Shown piece after piece: positions 30,284 through 38,473 of a stretch of 64,000 bases of DNA (its first letter is position 1; every line of letters begins with the position of its first letter). The stretch is taken from NCBI RefSeq assembly GCF_001426345.1, contig NZ_LMEM01000010.1:340135-404134 (forward strand), read 5' to 3'. The notes below the pieces were generated by a model. That model had not been told where the DNA came from and did not search any database. It worked only from the letters and a program-made list of their open reading frames with translations. A program made the translations under genes and the position numbers. The DNA comes from Devosia sp. Root436 (lineage in GTDB: Bacteria > Pseudomonadota > Alphaproteobacteria > Rhizobiales > Devosiaceae).

Positions 30284-30607
30284 CTAGTTGGCGGGCGCCC
30301 CGCCGCGATACTTGTCCATCACCGCATCGAGCCGGGCATTGTCGATGGCCGGGTTGATGGCCTGCAGGCAAGGCAGCAGGATCGCCTTGTTGTCGCGTTC
30401 GCGCGCGCCATTGAGCTCGTCGGCGGTGCGGGCAGGGGTGACGCCGGCAAAGCAGGTCGCAAATTGCAGCGGCGTTACGCCCAGTTCGCCCGCCACCGCC
30501 GCGACCGGACGGTTGGGATCATGCAAAACCTGCTGGGGGGTCGAGGCCGCCAAAGCAGGGGTAGCGAGGCCGAGCAAGGCAAGGCTGGTCATGGCAATCT
30601 TGGTCAT
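30284..30607 (-). CDS. Small exported protein, function unknown
   Basis: 107 residues from ATG 30607: signal peptide TKIAMTSLALLGLATPALA, cleavage near residue 21, then a mature region with two Cys residues (FATCFAGVTP and LLPCLQAINP) that could form a disulfide. It stops two bases from the chemoreceptor stop, tail to tail. I do not recognise the family with certainty. Confidence 0.65.
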   Translation of the reverse strand: MTKIAMTSLALLGLATPALAASTPQQVLHDPNRPVAAVAGELGVTPLQFATCFAGVTPARTADELNGARERDNKAILLPCLQAINPAIDNARLDAVMDKYRGGAPAN

Positions 30608-30931
30608 GATGGTTCTCCTCCGTCGCATGCGAGGATGAGCGCGGCCCGGCGGATGGACAAGTTAGGGTTTGGTCATTGTCTTGCGCGTCCTGTCACCTGC
30701 CGGAAAGCCTCCGGCAAGGTTGGGCGGCCATTCTTGACTCCAGCGCCCCTTTCCCCTAAACGCTGGCCCATTCATCAGGCTTTGCTCCTGACCAGCCGAC
30801 CGGGACCCCCAAGGGTATAAACCGATCCCGGAGGCCACCATCCGCCAGCGCGTTGCGCCCGCGGGTGGGTTTGGCGTTTGGACTGATGGATCCTATGTCT
30901 CGCGGGACATCCCGCAGAGAAGGACCAAAAT
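30608..30931 (+). promoter_or_regulatory. ffh upstream region with a candidate promoter
   Basis: A 324-base gap. TTGACT (30734-30739), 17 bases, TAAACG (30757-30762) makes a housekeeping-type promoter for ffh-rpsP. The transcript leader would be about 165 bases and contains no convincing open frame or riboswitch. The left end also holds the promoter of the leftward exported-protein gene. Confidence 0.5.
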
Positions 30932-32515
30932 ATGTTCGAGAGCCTTTCAGACCGGCTTGGCAAAATCTTCGATGGGCTTCGTGGCCGCGGCGCGCTGAAT
31001 GCGGCCGATGTCGATGCAGCCATGCGCGAAATCCGCCGCGCGCTGATCGAGGCCGACGTGTCGCTCGAAGTGGTCCGGGCCTTCGTGGAACAGGTCAAGG
31101 AGCGCGCTGTCGGCGCCGAAGTCACCCGCTCGGTGACGCCGGGCCAGCAGGTGGTCAAGATCGTCCATGACGAGCTGGTCGCCGTGCTGGGTGACACGGC
31201 CTCGCCTATCGACCTCAATGCCAAGGCGCCCGTCACCCTGTTGATGGTGGGCCTGCAGGGCTCGGGCAAGACCACCACCACCGCCAAGATCGCCAAGCGC
31301 CTGACCGACCGGAACAAGAAGAAGGTTCTGCTCGCTTCGCTCGATACGCGCCGTCCCGCCGCCATGGAGCAGTTGCGCGTGCTGGGCGAGCAGGTCGGCG
31401 TCGATACGCTGCCGATCGTCACGTCGGAAACTCCGGTGCAGATCGCCCGCCGCGCCGAGCGCGAGGGTCGCCTGGGCGGCTATGACGTGCTCATCCTCGA
31501 TACGGCCGGCCGCACCCATATTGACGAAGAGCTGATGGCCGAAACGGCCGAGATCAAGGCCATCGCCAACCCGCATGAAATCCTGCTGGTGGTGGATGCG
31601 CTGACGGGTCAGGACGCCATCAACGTCGCCCGCAGCTTCGACAGCCGGCTCGACGTCACCGGCATCGTGATGACCCGCGTCGATGGCGATGGCCGTGGCG
31701 GCGCGGCCCTTTCCATGCGCGCGGCGACCGGCAAGCCGATCAAGCTGATCGGCGTCGGCGAAAAGATGGATGCGCTGGAGGATTTCCACCCCAGCCGCAT
31801 CGCCGACCGCATCCTGGGCATGGGCGATATCGTCTCGCTGGTCGAAAAGGCCGCCGAGCATGTGTCGGCCGAAGATGCGCAGAAGATGGCAAAGAAGCTC
31901 AAGAAGGGCTCCTTCGACCTCGAAGATTTGCGCAGCCAGCTCATCCAGATGAAGAAGATGGGTGGCATGGGCGGCCTCATGGGCATGCTGCCCGGCGCTG
32001 GCCAGATCAAGAAGGCTATGGCCAATTCCAATGTCGACGAGAAGGTGTTCGATCGTCAGATCGCCATCATCAATTCGATGACGAAGAAGGAACGCGCCGC
32101 GCCCGAACTGCTCAATGCCAGCAGGCGCAAGCGTATCGCTGCCGGTGCCGGTGTCGAAGTTTCCGAGATCAACAAGCTGGCCAAGCAGCACCGCCAGATG
32201 GCCGACATGATGAAAAAGGTCGGCAAGGGCGGCATGGGTGCCTTGGGCGGCATGTTCGGCGGCAAGATGGGCAATATGCTCGGCGGCATGCCGGACCTCT
32301 CCAAAATGGACCCGGCCCAGCTCGAACAGATGGCCCGCCAGGCCGGCATCGACCCCAACCAGCTCAAGGGCCTGCCTTCGGCGCCGACGCCCCAGCTTGC
32401 CGAAAAGCTCCCCAGCGATGTCGGCGCCTTGTTCAAGTCCTCCGGTTCCGGGCTGCCCGGCCTCGGCGGCGCCCCCCGTTTCCCCGGCCTTCCCGGCCTG
32501 GGCAAGAAGAAATAG
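30932..32515 (+). CDS. ffh: Signal recognition particle protein Ffh
   Basis: 527 residues, the longer form with a Met/Gly-rich tail. N domain about 1-90; GTPase motifs [15 protein letters not shown] near residue 108, the DTAGR segment near 190 and [14 protein letters not shown] near 247; the M domain from about 325 is rich in Met ([15 protein letters not shown]). It binds 4.5S RNA and signal sequences and delivers ribosomes to FtsY. The C-terminal 70 residues are Gly/Met/Pro-rich and low complexity. It is followed by rpsP 29 bases later. Confidence 0.97.
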   Translation: MFESLSDRLGKIFDGLRGRGALNAADVDAAMREIRRALIEADVSLEVVRAFVEQVKERAVGAEVTRSVTPGQQVVKIVHDELVAVLGDTASPIDLNAKAPVTLLMVGLQGSGKTTTTAKIAKRLTDRNKKKVLLASLDTRRPAAMEQLRVLGEQVGVDTLPIVTSETPVQIARRAEREGRLGGYDVLILDTAGRTHIDEELMAETAEIKAIANPHEILLVVDALTGQDAINVARSFDSRLDVTGIVMTRVDGDGRGGAALSMRAATGKPIKLIGVGEKMDALEDFHPSRIADRILGMGDIVSLVEKAAEHVSAEDAQKMAKKLKKGSFDLEDLRSQLIQMKKMGGMGGLMGMLPGAGQIKKAMANSNVDEKVFDRQIAIINSMTKKERAAPELLNASRRKRIAAGAGVEVSEINKLAKQHRQMADMMKKVGKGGMGALGGMFGGKMGNMLGGMPDLSKMDPAQLEQMARQAGIDPNQLKGLPSAPTPQLAEKLPSDVGALFKSSGSGLPGLGGAPRFPGLPGLGKKK

Positions 32516-32544
32516 TCGTTTCATCTAAACTCAAGGATACCAAA

Positions 32545-32961
32545 ATGGCCCTCAAGCTCCGTCTTTCCCGTGGTGGCACCAAGAAGCGCCCGTTCTATCA
32601 CATCGTCGTCGCCGATGCCCGCTCGCCCCGCGACGGCCGCTTCATCGAAACCCTGGGCACCTTCAATCCGCTGCTCGCCAAGGACGCGGAAAACCGCGTC
32701 GTGCTGAACGCCGAGCGCGCCAAGCACTGGCTGGATGTTGGCGCACAGCCGACCGACCGCGTGCTGCGCTTCCTCGACGCCGCCGGCGTTGCCAAGCGCG
32801 ATGTCCGCAACAACCCGAACAAGGCCAAGCCGGGCGAGAAGGCCGTGGCCCGCGCCGACGAGAAGGCTGCCAAGGCTGCCGCCGTGGAAGAAGCCAAGAA
32901 CGCACCGAAGGAAGCCCCGGTCGAGGAAGCTCCCGCCGCCGAGGAAGCTGCTTCGGAATAA
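32545..32961 (+). CDS. rpsP: 30S ribosomal protein S16
   Basis: 138 residues. The first 80 are the S16 fold ([23 protein letters not shown], then [12 protein letters not shown]). The remaining 55 form an Ala/Lys/Glu-rich tail, as in many alphaproteobacteria. In most relatives rimM, trmD and rplS follow; here a terminator and the convergent leuB come instead. Confidence 0.97.
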   Translation: MALKLRLSRGGTKKRPFYHIVVADARSPRDGRFIETLGTFNPLLAKDAENRVVLNAERAKHWLDVGAQPTDRVLRFLDAAGVAKRDVRNNPNKAKPGEKAVARADEKAAKAAAVEEAKNAPKEAPVEEAPAAEEAASE

Positions 32962-32981
32962 GTTTCCTGCCGCTCGAATTG

Positions 32982-33015
32982 AAAAGCCCCGGTGCGTGAG
33001 CGCCGGGGCTTTTTG
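32982..33015 (+). terminator. Rho-independent terminator after rpsP
   Basis: AAAAGCCCCGG (32982-32992) and CCGGGGCTTTT (33003-33013) form a GC-rich stem with a loop of 10 bases, followed by T-rich sequence. It ends the ffh-rpsP transcript. Confidence 0.9.
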
Positions 33016-33030
33016 TTTGACTGGTGAACC

Positions 33031-33153
33031 CGCCCTCGTGGTTCGAGGCTCGCGAAGAGCTCGCACCTCACTATGAGGTTTCAGGGGCATTCGGCGCAGG
33101 AAGTAGCCCTCATGGTGAGGTGCGCTTCTTCAGCGCCTCGAACCACGAGGGCG
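33031..33153 (+). repeat. Palindromic intergenic element, family B, copy 1
   Basis: Outer arms CGCCCTCGTGGTTCGAGGC and the matching GCCTCGAACCACGAGGGCG, with inner CGCACCTCAC/GTGAGGTGCG. The same element recurs at 39913 and 46862. It lies between convergent rpsP and leuB. Confidence 0.85.
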
Positions 33154-33158
33154 TGGCG

Positions 33159-34259
33159 CTAAGCCTTCAACTTCCCCAGAATCGCCGCGCCCATCTCCTC
33201 GGTCCCGACAGTCTTGCGGTTGTCCTGGGCGATATCGCCGGTGCGCAGGCCGTCGCTGAGTACCGCCGATATGGCGTTCTCGATTTTCGTCGCCAGCTCG
33301 ACCATGCCGAAGCTGTAGCGCAGGGCCATGGCCACGCTGGCAATCATGGCGATGGGGTTGGCGATGCCCTTGCCGGCAATGTCGGGCGCCGAGCCGTGTA
33401 CGGGCTCGTAGAAGGCCTTGCGCTTGCCGGTCACCGGATCGGGGGAACCCAGCGAAGCCGAGGGCAGCATGCCGAGCGAGCCGGTCAGCATGGCAGCGAC
33501 GTCGGAAAGGACGTCGCCGAACAGGTTGTCGGTGACCATGACGTCGAACTGCTTGGGATTGCGCACCAGCTGCATGGCGGCGTTGTCGGCCAGGATGTGG
33601 TGCAGTTCTACGTCGGCATAGTCCTTGCCCACGCCCTTGACCACTTCGTCCCACAAGACGCCCGACTTCATGACATTCTTCTTGTCGGCCGAATGTACCT
33701 TGTTGTTGCGGGTGCGGGCCAGGTCGAAGGCGACGCGGGCGATGCGGTCGATTTCATAGGTCTCGTAGACCTGGGTATCGACGGCGCGCTTCTGGCCGTC
33801 GCCGAGATCGGTGATGACCTTGGGCTCGCCGAAATAGACGCCGCCGGTCAGTTCGCGCACGATGAGGATATCGAGGCCTTCCACCAGTTCGCGCTTGAGC
33901 GAGGAGGCATCGGCCAGAGCCGGATAGCAGATGGCGGGGCGCAGGTTGGCGAAGACGGCCATTTCCTTGCGCAGGCGCAGCAGGGCGGCTTCGGGCCGGT
34001 GCTCATAGGGCACGTCGTCCCATTTCGGGCCGCCCACGGCGCCGAAGATCACTGCATCGGCGGCCTTGGCCTTTTCGGTGTCCTCATCGGTGATGGCCAC
34101 CTGATACTTGTCATAGGCCGAGCCGCCGGCCAGGCCGGAATCGGTCGAAAAATCGGTCAGCTGTTCGGCATTGGTCCAGGCGATCAGCTTTTCCACCTCG
34201 AGCATGATCTCGGTGCCGATGCCGTCGCCGGGCAGCAGGAATAGGGAATGGGTGGCCAT
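33159..34259 (-). CDS. leuB: 3-isopropylmalate dehydrogenase
   Basis: 366 residues, third step of leucine synthesis. Seen: [14 protein letters not shown] at the start, [17 protein letters not shown] near residue 90, the Mg/substrate-binding [12 protein letters not shown] near residue 240, and [14 protein letters not shown] near residue 275. ATG 34259 has GAGGA five bases before it. Its partner leuD is at 42.8 kb on the other strand and leuC is absent from the window, so the leucine genes are scattered. Confidence 0.96.
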   Translation of the reverse strand: MATHSLFLLPGDGIGTEIMLEVEKLIAWTNAEQLTDFSTDSGLAGGSAYDKYQVAITDEDTEKAKAADAVIFGAVGGPKWDDVPYEHRPEAALLRLRKEMAVFANLRPAICYPALADASSLKRELVEGLDILIVRELTGGVYFGEPKVITDLGDGQKRAVDTQVYETYEIDRIARVAFDLARTRNNKVHSADKKNVMKSGVLWDEVVKGVGKDYADVELHHILADNAAMQLVRNPKQFDVMVTDNLFGDVLSDVAAMLTGSLGMLPSASLGSPDPVTGKRKAFYEPVHGSAPDIAGKGIANPIAMIASVAMALRYSFGMVELATKIENAISAVLSDGLRTGDIAQDNRKTVGTEEMGAAILGKLKA

Positions 34260-34412
34260 GGAAGTCCTCGCCGTACTGGTGGTTACGCCTGTGCCGCGCA
34301 CATAGCGGGATTTCTGGCTGGCGCGCAAGGGTGTGCGGGGGTTGATCGGTCCTGCCGGGCAGCAAAAAGTCGGCCCGAGGCTGGCCGTTTGATATTCTCG
34401 AGCGGAGGACGT

Positions 34413-34574
34413 CGCATATTGAGTGGAGCGGAAGTCACCTCTCCCCTGAGGGGAGAGGTCGACCCGAAGGGTCGGGTGAGGGGTTCAGCGCGCGTTTAGC
34501 ATTGTACCCTTCACCAGCACTGAACCCCTCACCCCACCCTCTCCCCTCAGGGGAGAGGGAGCCTGCGCTCAGTG
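34413..34574 (+). repeat. Palindromic intergenic element, family A, copy 2
   Basis: Arms CCTCTCCCCTGAGGGGAGAGG (34438-) and CCTCTCCCCTCAGGGGAGAGG (to 34559), inner TGAGGGGTTCAG/CTGAACCCCTCA, same flanks as copy 1 (GAGTGGAGC on the left, GAGCCTGCGCTCAGTG on the right). It fills most of the space between leuB and the glutamate dehydrogenase gene. Confidence 0.85.
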
Positions 34575-34584
34575 TCGCCGGCGC

Positions 34585-35850
34585 CTAGCCGGCGAAGAAG
34601 GGCTGGGTGCCGTGGGCCTCGATGGCGGTGGCGAGACGCCCCAGAGCGTGGATATAGGCAGCCGAACGCACCGAGACGCTGCGATCCTGGGAGATGGCCC
34701 AGACGGCGCGGCCTTCGCGCTCCATCATCTTCTTGAGGCGGGCATGGATTTCCTCAAGGTCCCAGTAGAAGCCCTGGCGATTCTGCACCCATTCGAAATA
34801 GGAGACGGTGACACCGCCGGCATTGGCCAGGATATCGGGCAGTACGACGACGCCCTTATCGGCCAGGATCTTGTCGGCTTCCGATGTCACCGGGCCATTC
34901 GCCAGTTCCAGCACCACCCTGGCCTTGATCGAAGCGGCATTGTCGGCGGTGATCATTTCCTCCAGCGCGGCCGGCACCAGCAGCTCGGCATCGACCGCGA
35001 TGAGGTCGTCCGAGGGGATCACGGTGGCGCCGAGCTCGGCGGCCATGTCGGCCACTCGCCGGCCGGCGGTCTTGCCCTCGATCAGGCGCTTGACGTCCAG
35101 CCCGTCGGGCTTGTGGATGGCGCCGGTGGAGTCGGAGACGGCGACGATCTTGTTGCCATCCTCATCGGCCAGCTGGGCGAAATACTGGCCGGCATTGCCG
35201 AAGCCTTGGATGGCGACGGTGCGCGAACCGGAGAGGCCGAGTTCCTGCGCCAGGTGCCGCACCAGGTAGAAGCCGCCGCGCGCTGTGGCGTCGGTGCGGC
35301 CCAGCGAGCCGCCCAAGGCGATGGGCTTGCCGGTGATGACGGCGGGCGAAACCGACCCGGTGATCTGGTTATATTCGTCGGCCATCCACCCCATGATCAT
35401 GGCATTGGTATAGACGTCGGGCGCCGGAATATCGCGGTCAGGACCGACCGTGGTGGCGAAGGCCTGCATATAGGCGCGGGACAGGCGCTCCAGCTCGGTC
35501 TTGGAGAGGGTGTGCGGATCGACCCGCACGGCGCCCTTGCCGCCGCCATAGGGCAGGTTCATCACCGCGCATTTGAACGTCATCCAGAAGGCGAGCGTCT
35601 CGACTTCCTCGATCGTGCTGTCGGGGTGGAAGCGGATGCCGCCCTTGGTGGGGCCGCGCGTATCGTCATAGCGGCAGCGCCAGGCCAGGAACGACTTGCG
35701 CGAGCCGTCATCCATGCGGATCAGCAGGCGCGTCTTGGTGGTCTCGCGCGGATATTTGAGTTTCTCGATGACATCCTGGTCGATCTGGAGGTGGCTGGCA
35801 GCCTCTTCGAGGCGGATCAAGGCACGATCAAGCAGGGTATCGTCGGTCAT
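34585..35850 (-). CDS. Glu/Leu/Phe/Val-type glutamate dehydrogenase
   Basis: 421 residues of the hexameric NAD(P)-glutamate dehydrogenase family. Seen: GPTKGGIRFHPD near residue 65, the catalytic Lys in LPYGGGKGAVRVDP near residue 102, the dinucleotide-binding QGFGNAGQYFAQ near residue 215, and NAGGVTVSYFEWVQN near residue 345. It interconverts glutamate and 2-oxoglutarate plus ammonia. The 14-base palindrome upstream at 35883 may be its operator. Cofactor preference is not resolved. Confidence 0.93.
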   Translation of the reverse strand: MTDDTLLDRALIRLEEAASHLQIDQDVIEKLKYPRETTKTRLLIRMDDGSRKSFLAWRCRYDDTRGPTKGGIRFHPDSTIEEVETLAFWMTFKCAVMNLPYGGGKGAVRVDPHTLSKTELERLSRAYMQAFATTVGPDRDIPAPDVYTNAMIMGWMADEYNQITGSVSPAVITGKPIALGGSLGRTDATARGGFYLVRHLAQELGLSGSRTVAIQGFGNAGQYFAQLADEDGNKIVAVSDSTGAIHKPDGLDVKRLIEGKTAGRRVADMAAELGATVIPSDDLIAVDAELLVPAALEEMITADNAASIKARVVLELANGPVTSEADKILADKGVVVLPDILANAGGVTVSYFEWVQNRQGFYWDLEEIHARLKKMMEREGRAVWAISQDRSVSVRSAAYIHALGRLATAIEAHGTQPFFAG

Positions 35851-35882
35851 GGCGAGCTTTCATGAACAGAAAATGTGCACAA

Positions 35883-35896
35883 CGCATAATTATGCG
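35883..35896 (-). promoter_or_regulatory. Perfect 14-bp palindrome before the glutamate dehydrogenase gene
   Basis: CGCATAATTATGCG, centred 39 bases before the start codon, in an A/T-rich stretch. The position suits an operator (for example for an Lrp/AsnC-type regulator). The regulator is not identified. Confidence 0.45.
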
Positions 35897-36031
35897 GCAT
35901 TGATTTGCCATGACGGCGTGCTTAGGTCAATAAAGCTGACGCACATTGCATAGATTTGCTGCGAAGCGCCTATTGACGGTGCATTTTTCTCGCAGCAATG
36001 TCTCCAACCATCGAAATCGGGGTCTCAAGCC

Positions 36032-36415
36032 TTGTTTCCCTCGCTGCCGCTACCAGAAATCCTGGTCAATTCCGACGACTATAACCGCGTCATGCTGCTG
36101 GCCGAGAAGGTCAGCATGACCATGCCCTATGTCTCGGCCTATCTGGAACGTGAGCTGAACCGGGCCGAAGTGTGCGATCCCTGGAACCCGGCCGGGGTGT
36201 CCATGGGGCAGCGCGTCATGTTCCGGCTGGACGAGGAGCCGCTGACGCGGATCGGGCGGCTGATCTATCCCAACCGCGCCTTCGGGGAAAAAGGCAGCGT
36301 GCCGATTCTGGGTCCGGTGGGCGCGGCTCTGATCGGCATGCACCGCAATTCCAGCATAGAATGGCTCGATGACGGCCGAACCCGCACGCTGACCGTGCTC
36401 GATTACGGCTGGTAG
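36032..36415 (+). CDS. Rnk/GreA C-terminal-domain protein
   Basis: 127 residues from TTG 36032 (no ATG before the homologous region). The end GSVPILGPVGAALIGMHRNSSIEW matches the C-terminal FKBP-like domain of GreA/GreB and of Rnk (nucleoside diphosphate kinase regulator). There is no long coiled-coil, so it resembles Rnk rather than an elongation factor. Rnk-like proteins bind RNA polymerase. It overlaps the convergent protease gene by 13 bases. Confidence 0.75.
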   Translation: MFPSLPLPEILVNSDDYNRVMLLAEKVSMTMPYVSAYLERELNRAEVCDPWNPAGVSMGQRVMFRLDEEPLTRIGRLIYPNRAFGEKGSVPILGPVGAALIGMHRNSSIEWLDDGRTRTLTVLDYGW

Positions 36416-37065
36416 CCCAGGGCGGCCACGAAGCCGTTATGGTCGAACAGCACCCAGAAGGTGATGGTGTTGGTCAGCACATGGGCCAAGGCGGTCCAGA
36501 ATACCGAGCCGGTGCGCCAGGCAATCCAGTTCCATAGCAGCCCGAGCAGTGCCGCGCCGGCGATCAGCGGCATCCAGCCGCCGTCGAAGACCACGCCGTG
36601 GCTGAGCAGCAGGGGCAGGTGCCAGGCGGTGTAGAGCACCCAGCCGAGCCAGAAGCCAAGAAGCGGCCGTTCGGCAAAACGGGTCATGAAGCCGCCGCGC
36701 CAGGCGGCTTCCTCCAGCGGGCCATTGATGATGCCGACCAAAGCCGCCAGCATGGCCGCATGCGTGGTCAGCAGGGCGGTATTGGGCACGAAGGCGAGCA
36801 GCGCGACGGCGCCGACCTGCAGCAGGAGCAGACCGGGGACCCACCAGTCGCGCCAGGCCAGCTTTTCGCTGAACAGCCGCGGTCCGCGCCGATTGCGCAC
36901 ATGAAGGAAGATGACCGGCAGGCAGAAGGCCAACCAATAGACGGCCAATGACGCGAGATAGCCGCGTGGCCCGCCCCAGGCCCCGGTCAGCGCCGGCACG
37001 ACCTGGGTCAGCGCGGCAATCAACACCAGCGCATGCAGGACGAGGGCGAACTGGGGGCGAGTCAT
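36403..37065 (-). CDS. CPBP-family intramembrane metalloprotease (CAAX-protease-like)
   Basis: 220 residues with about six membrane helices. The family motifs are present: GPLEEAAWRGGF near residue 118 (Glu-Glu and Arg), YTAWHLPLLL near residue 145 (His) and ALAHVLTNT near residue 195 (His). Members process or modify membrane proteins; the bacterial substrate is unknown. The ATG lies one base after a perfect 13-bp inverted repeat (37066-37096), with no separate ribosome-binding site visible. GTG at codon 13 is an alternative start. Confidence 0.85.
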   Translation of the reverse strand: MTRPQFALVLHALVLIAALTQVVPALTGAWGGPRGYLASLAVYWLAFCLPVIFLHVRNRRGPRLFSEKLAWRDWWVPGLLLLQVGAVALLAFVPNTALLTTHAAMLAALVGIINGPLEEAAWRGGFMTRFAERPLLGFWLGWVLYTAWHLPLLLSHGVVFDGGWMPLIAGAALLGLLWNWIAWRTGSVFWTALAHVLTNTITFWVLFDHNGFVAALGYQP

Positions 37066-37096
37066 CAATGCGGGCTCATTCGGTGAGCCCGCATTG
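37066..37096 (-). promoter_or_regulatory. Perfect hairpin directly before the protease start codon
   Basis: CAATGCGGGCTCA (37066-37078) and TGAGCCCGCATTG (37084-37096) with a 5-base loop. In the leftward mRNA it would fold immediately 5' of ATG 37065 and cover the place where a ribosome-binding site should be. Confidence 0.6.
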
Positions 37097-37143
37097 AGTC
37101 AGAAAATGGGGGATTGGGCAATGCTGGGGGGCATTCAGCGTGC

Positions 37144-37260
37144 GTGGCCCACCCCACCCTCAATCCCTCCCCATCAAGGGGAGGGAGGCGCCAGCTCCAA
37201 TGCCCGTGTTCATCGTCTCCCTCCCCCTTGTGGGGAGGGATCAAGGGTGGGGGTGGCCAC
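37144..37260 (+). repeat. Long palindromic intergenic element, family C
   Basis: Arms of about 43 bases: GTGGCCCACCCCACCCTC... from 37144 and the nearly matching ...GGGTGGGGGTGGCCAC to 37260, enclosing CCCTCCCC/GGGGAGGG palindromes. Only one copy of this type in the window. It lies between the protease gene and a small hypothetical gene. Confidence 0.8.
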
Positions 37261-37289
37261 ATGCACCAGCGTCGCGGCGAGCAACGAAC

Positions 37290-37580
37290 TCAATTCGCCT
37301 GGCTGCGATCCACCAGTTCGAAGTCGTCCGCGGTCATATCGACCTTGAGCGCCAGTTGCTGGCGGTCGAGTTCGGCCAGCCAGGCGGTCCACGAGCAGGG
37401 GCTCATGCCATCGTCCTGGCTTTCGATCTGCCGCTTGACGCGCTTCTGGAAGCTCAGCTTGAGCTGGGCGCGCTCCTCGCCGAAGCGGTTGCGCACCCGC
37501 GCTATCGCCGGAATGCCGTGCCGGTCGGTGACCCAGTTCTGGATATCGCGATGACGTGTCAGCGTGTGAATCTGATTCAT
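37290..37580 (-). CDS. Small conserved-looking protein, function unknown
   Basis: 96 residues from ATG 37580, preceded by GGAGGGGAGG. It is basic and soluble, rich in Arg and Gln, with HRDIQNWVTDRHGIPAIARVRNRFG in the first 40 residues and no signal or membrane segment. I do not recognise the family. It stands downstream of the ClpP-like gene on the same strand. Confidence 0.6.
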   Translation of the reverse strand: MNQIHTLTRHRDIQNWVTDRHGIPAIARVRNRFGEERAQLKLSFQKRVKRQIESQDDGMSPCSWTAWLAELDRQQLALKVDMTADDFELVDRSQAN

Positions 37581-37654
37581 GTGGCCTCCCCTCCAAATAT
37601 GGTTACTAACCTTCTGAAACGAAGCCGGTCCTCCGCCGGTTCCCCGTTTCGGGA

Positions 37655-38473
37655 TCAATTATCGTCCAGTTCGGTGACAAGCTTGAGACGCGTCATCTCC
37701 TCGGGGCTGAAGTAATAGAGCCGGTCCGGCGGGGTCTCGAGCGCATGCAGCCACAGGGCTGGATCGACGCCGGTTTTCGTCAGGTGGCCGATGATCTCGG
37801 CGGTGGTGGATTGTGCATCGCTCATGGCCGTACCGGCGACGCGCAGGGCGTTCTGCGGATCGGCCGCAAGCGCCGCAGCATAGATCTGGTGCACGCCGAT
37901 GGCGGCATCGGCGCTGGCGATGCGCCGGGCGCCGGAAGCAAAGATGATGGGGCAGGACGAGGCGCAAAGCGAGCCGGCAGCGACCTTGGTGGCAAGGCCC
38001 TTTTCATGGATCAGACTGCCGATGGCGAGTGCATCCACGACCGATCCTCCAGGCGAATCGAGAACTACAGTCTCTGCGTATTCGCCCCGCGCTGCAATCT
38101 CGGCGGCGAAGCGGGTGGCCGAACCGACGTCGATCGAGCCGGTCAGGCGCAGTTCTCCACCGGGCGCCAGCACGATTTCGAGCGGCTGCTCAAGCAGTTG
38201 CGGGCTGGTCGTTACATTTGGCGTGGCGCCATCGGCCGGGCCGTCCGGATTGAACGGCGGCAGGATGGGCTGCATGGGCATGGCCAAAGCCGCGCCTTCA
38301 TCGGCGGTCAGTTCGCGATAATCGACATAAAGCACCGAGGCGGTGCCGGCCAGCAGCGCGAAGAAGGCGACGCGCAGGATATTGCCATCGTCAATGGCCG
38401 CGATGCTTTCGATCAATCTGCGATAGAACGGGCTGTCCCTGGTCGCAGCGCGGGCATTGGCCTCGGTCTTCAT
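37655..38473 (-). CDS. Membrane-anchored ClpP/crotonase-like periplasmic protease (COG3904 type)
   Basis: 272 residues with one N-terminal membrane helix (about 30-50), then a ClpP-like fold in the periplasm. Seen: VVLDSPGGSVVDALAIG near residue 140, the putative nucleophile in SLCASSCPIIFASG near residue 168 and the catalytic His in AIGVHQIYA near residue 193. The arrangement matches predicted periplasmic COG3904 proteins. It shares the ATGA junction with the upstream coiled-coil membrane protein, suggesting that the two form a unit. Confidence 0.72.
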   Translation of the reverse strand: MKTEANARAATRDSPFYRRLIESIAAIDDGNILRVAFFALLAGTASVLYVDYRELTADEGAALAMPMQPILPPFNPDGPADGATPNVTTSPQLLEQPLEIVLAPGGELRLTGSIDVGSATRFAAEIAARGEYAETVVLDSPGGSVVDALAIGSLIHEKGLATKVAAGSLCASSCPIIFASGARRIASADAAIGVHQIYAAALAADPQNALRVAGTAMSDAQSTTAEIIGHLTKTGVDPALWLHALETPPDRLYYFSPEEMTRLKLVTELDDN

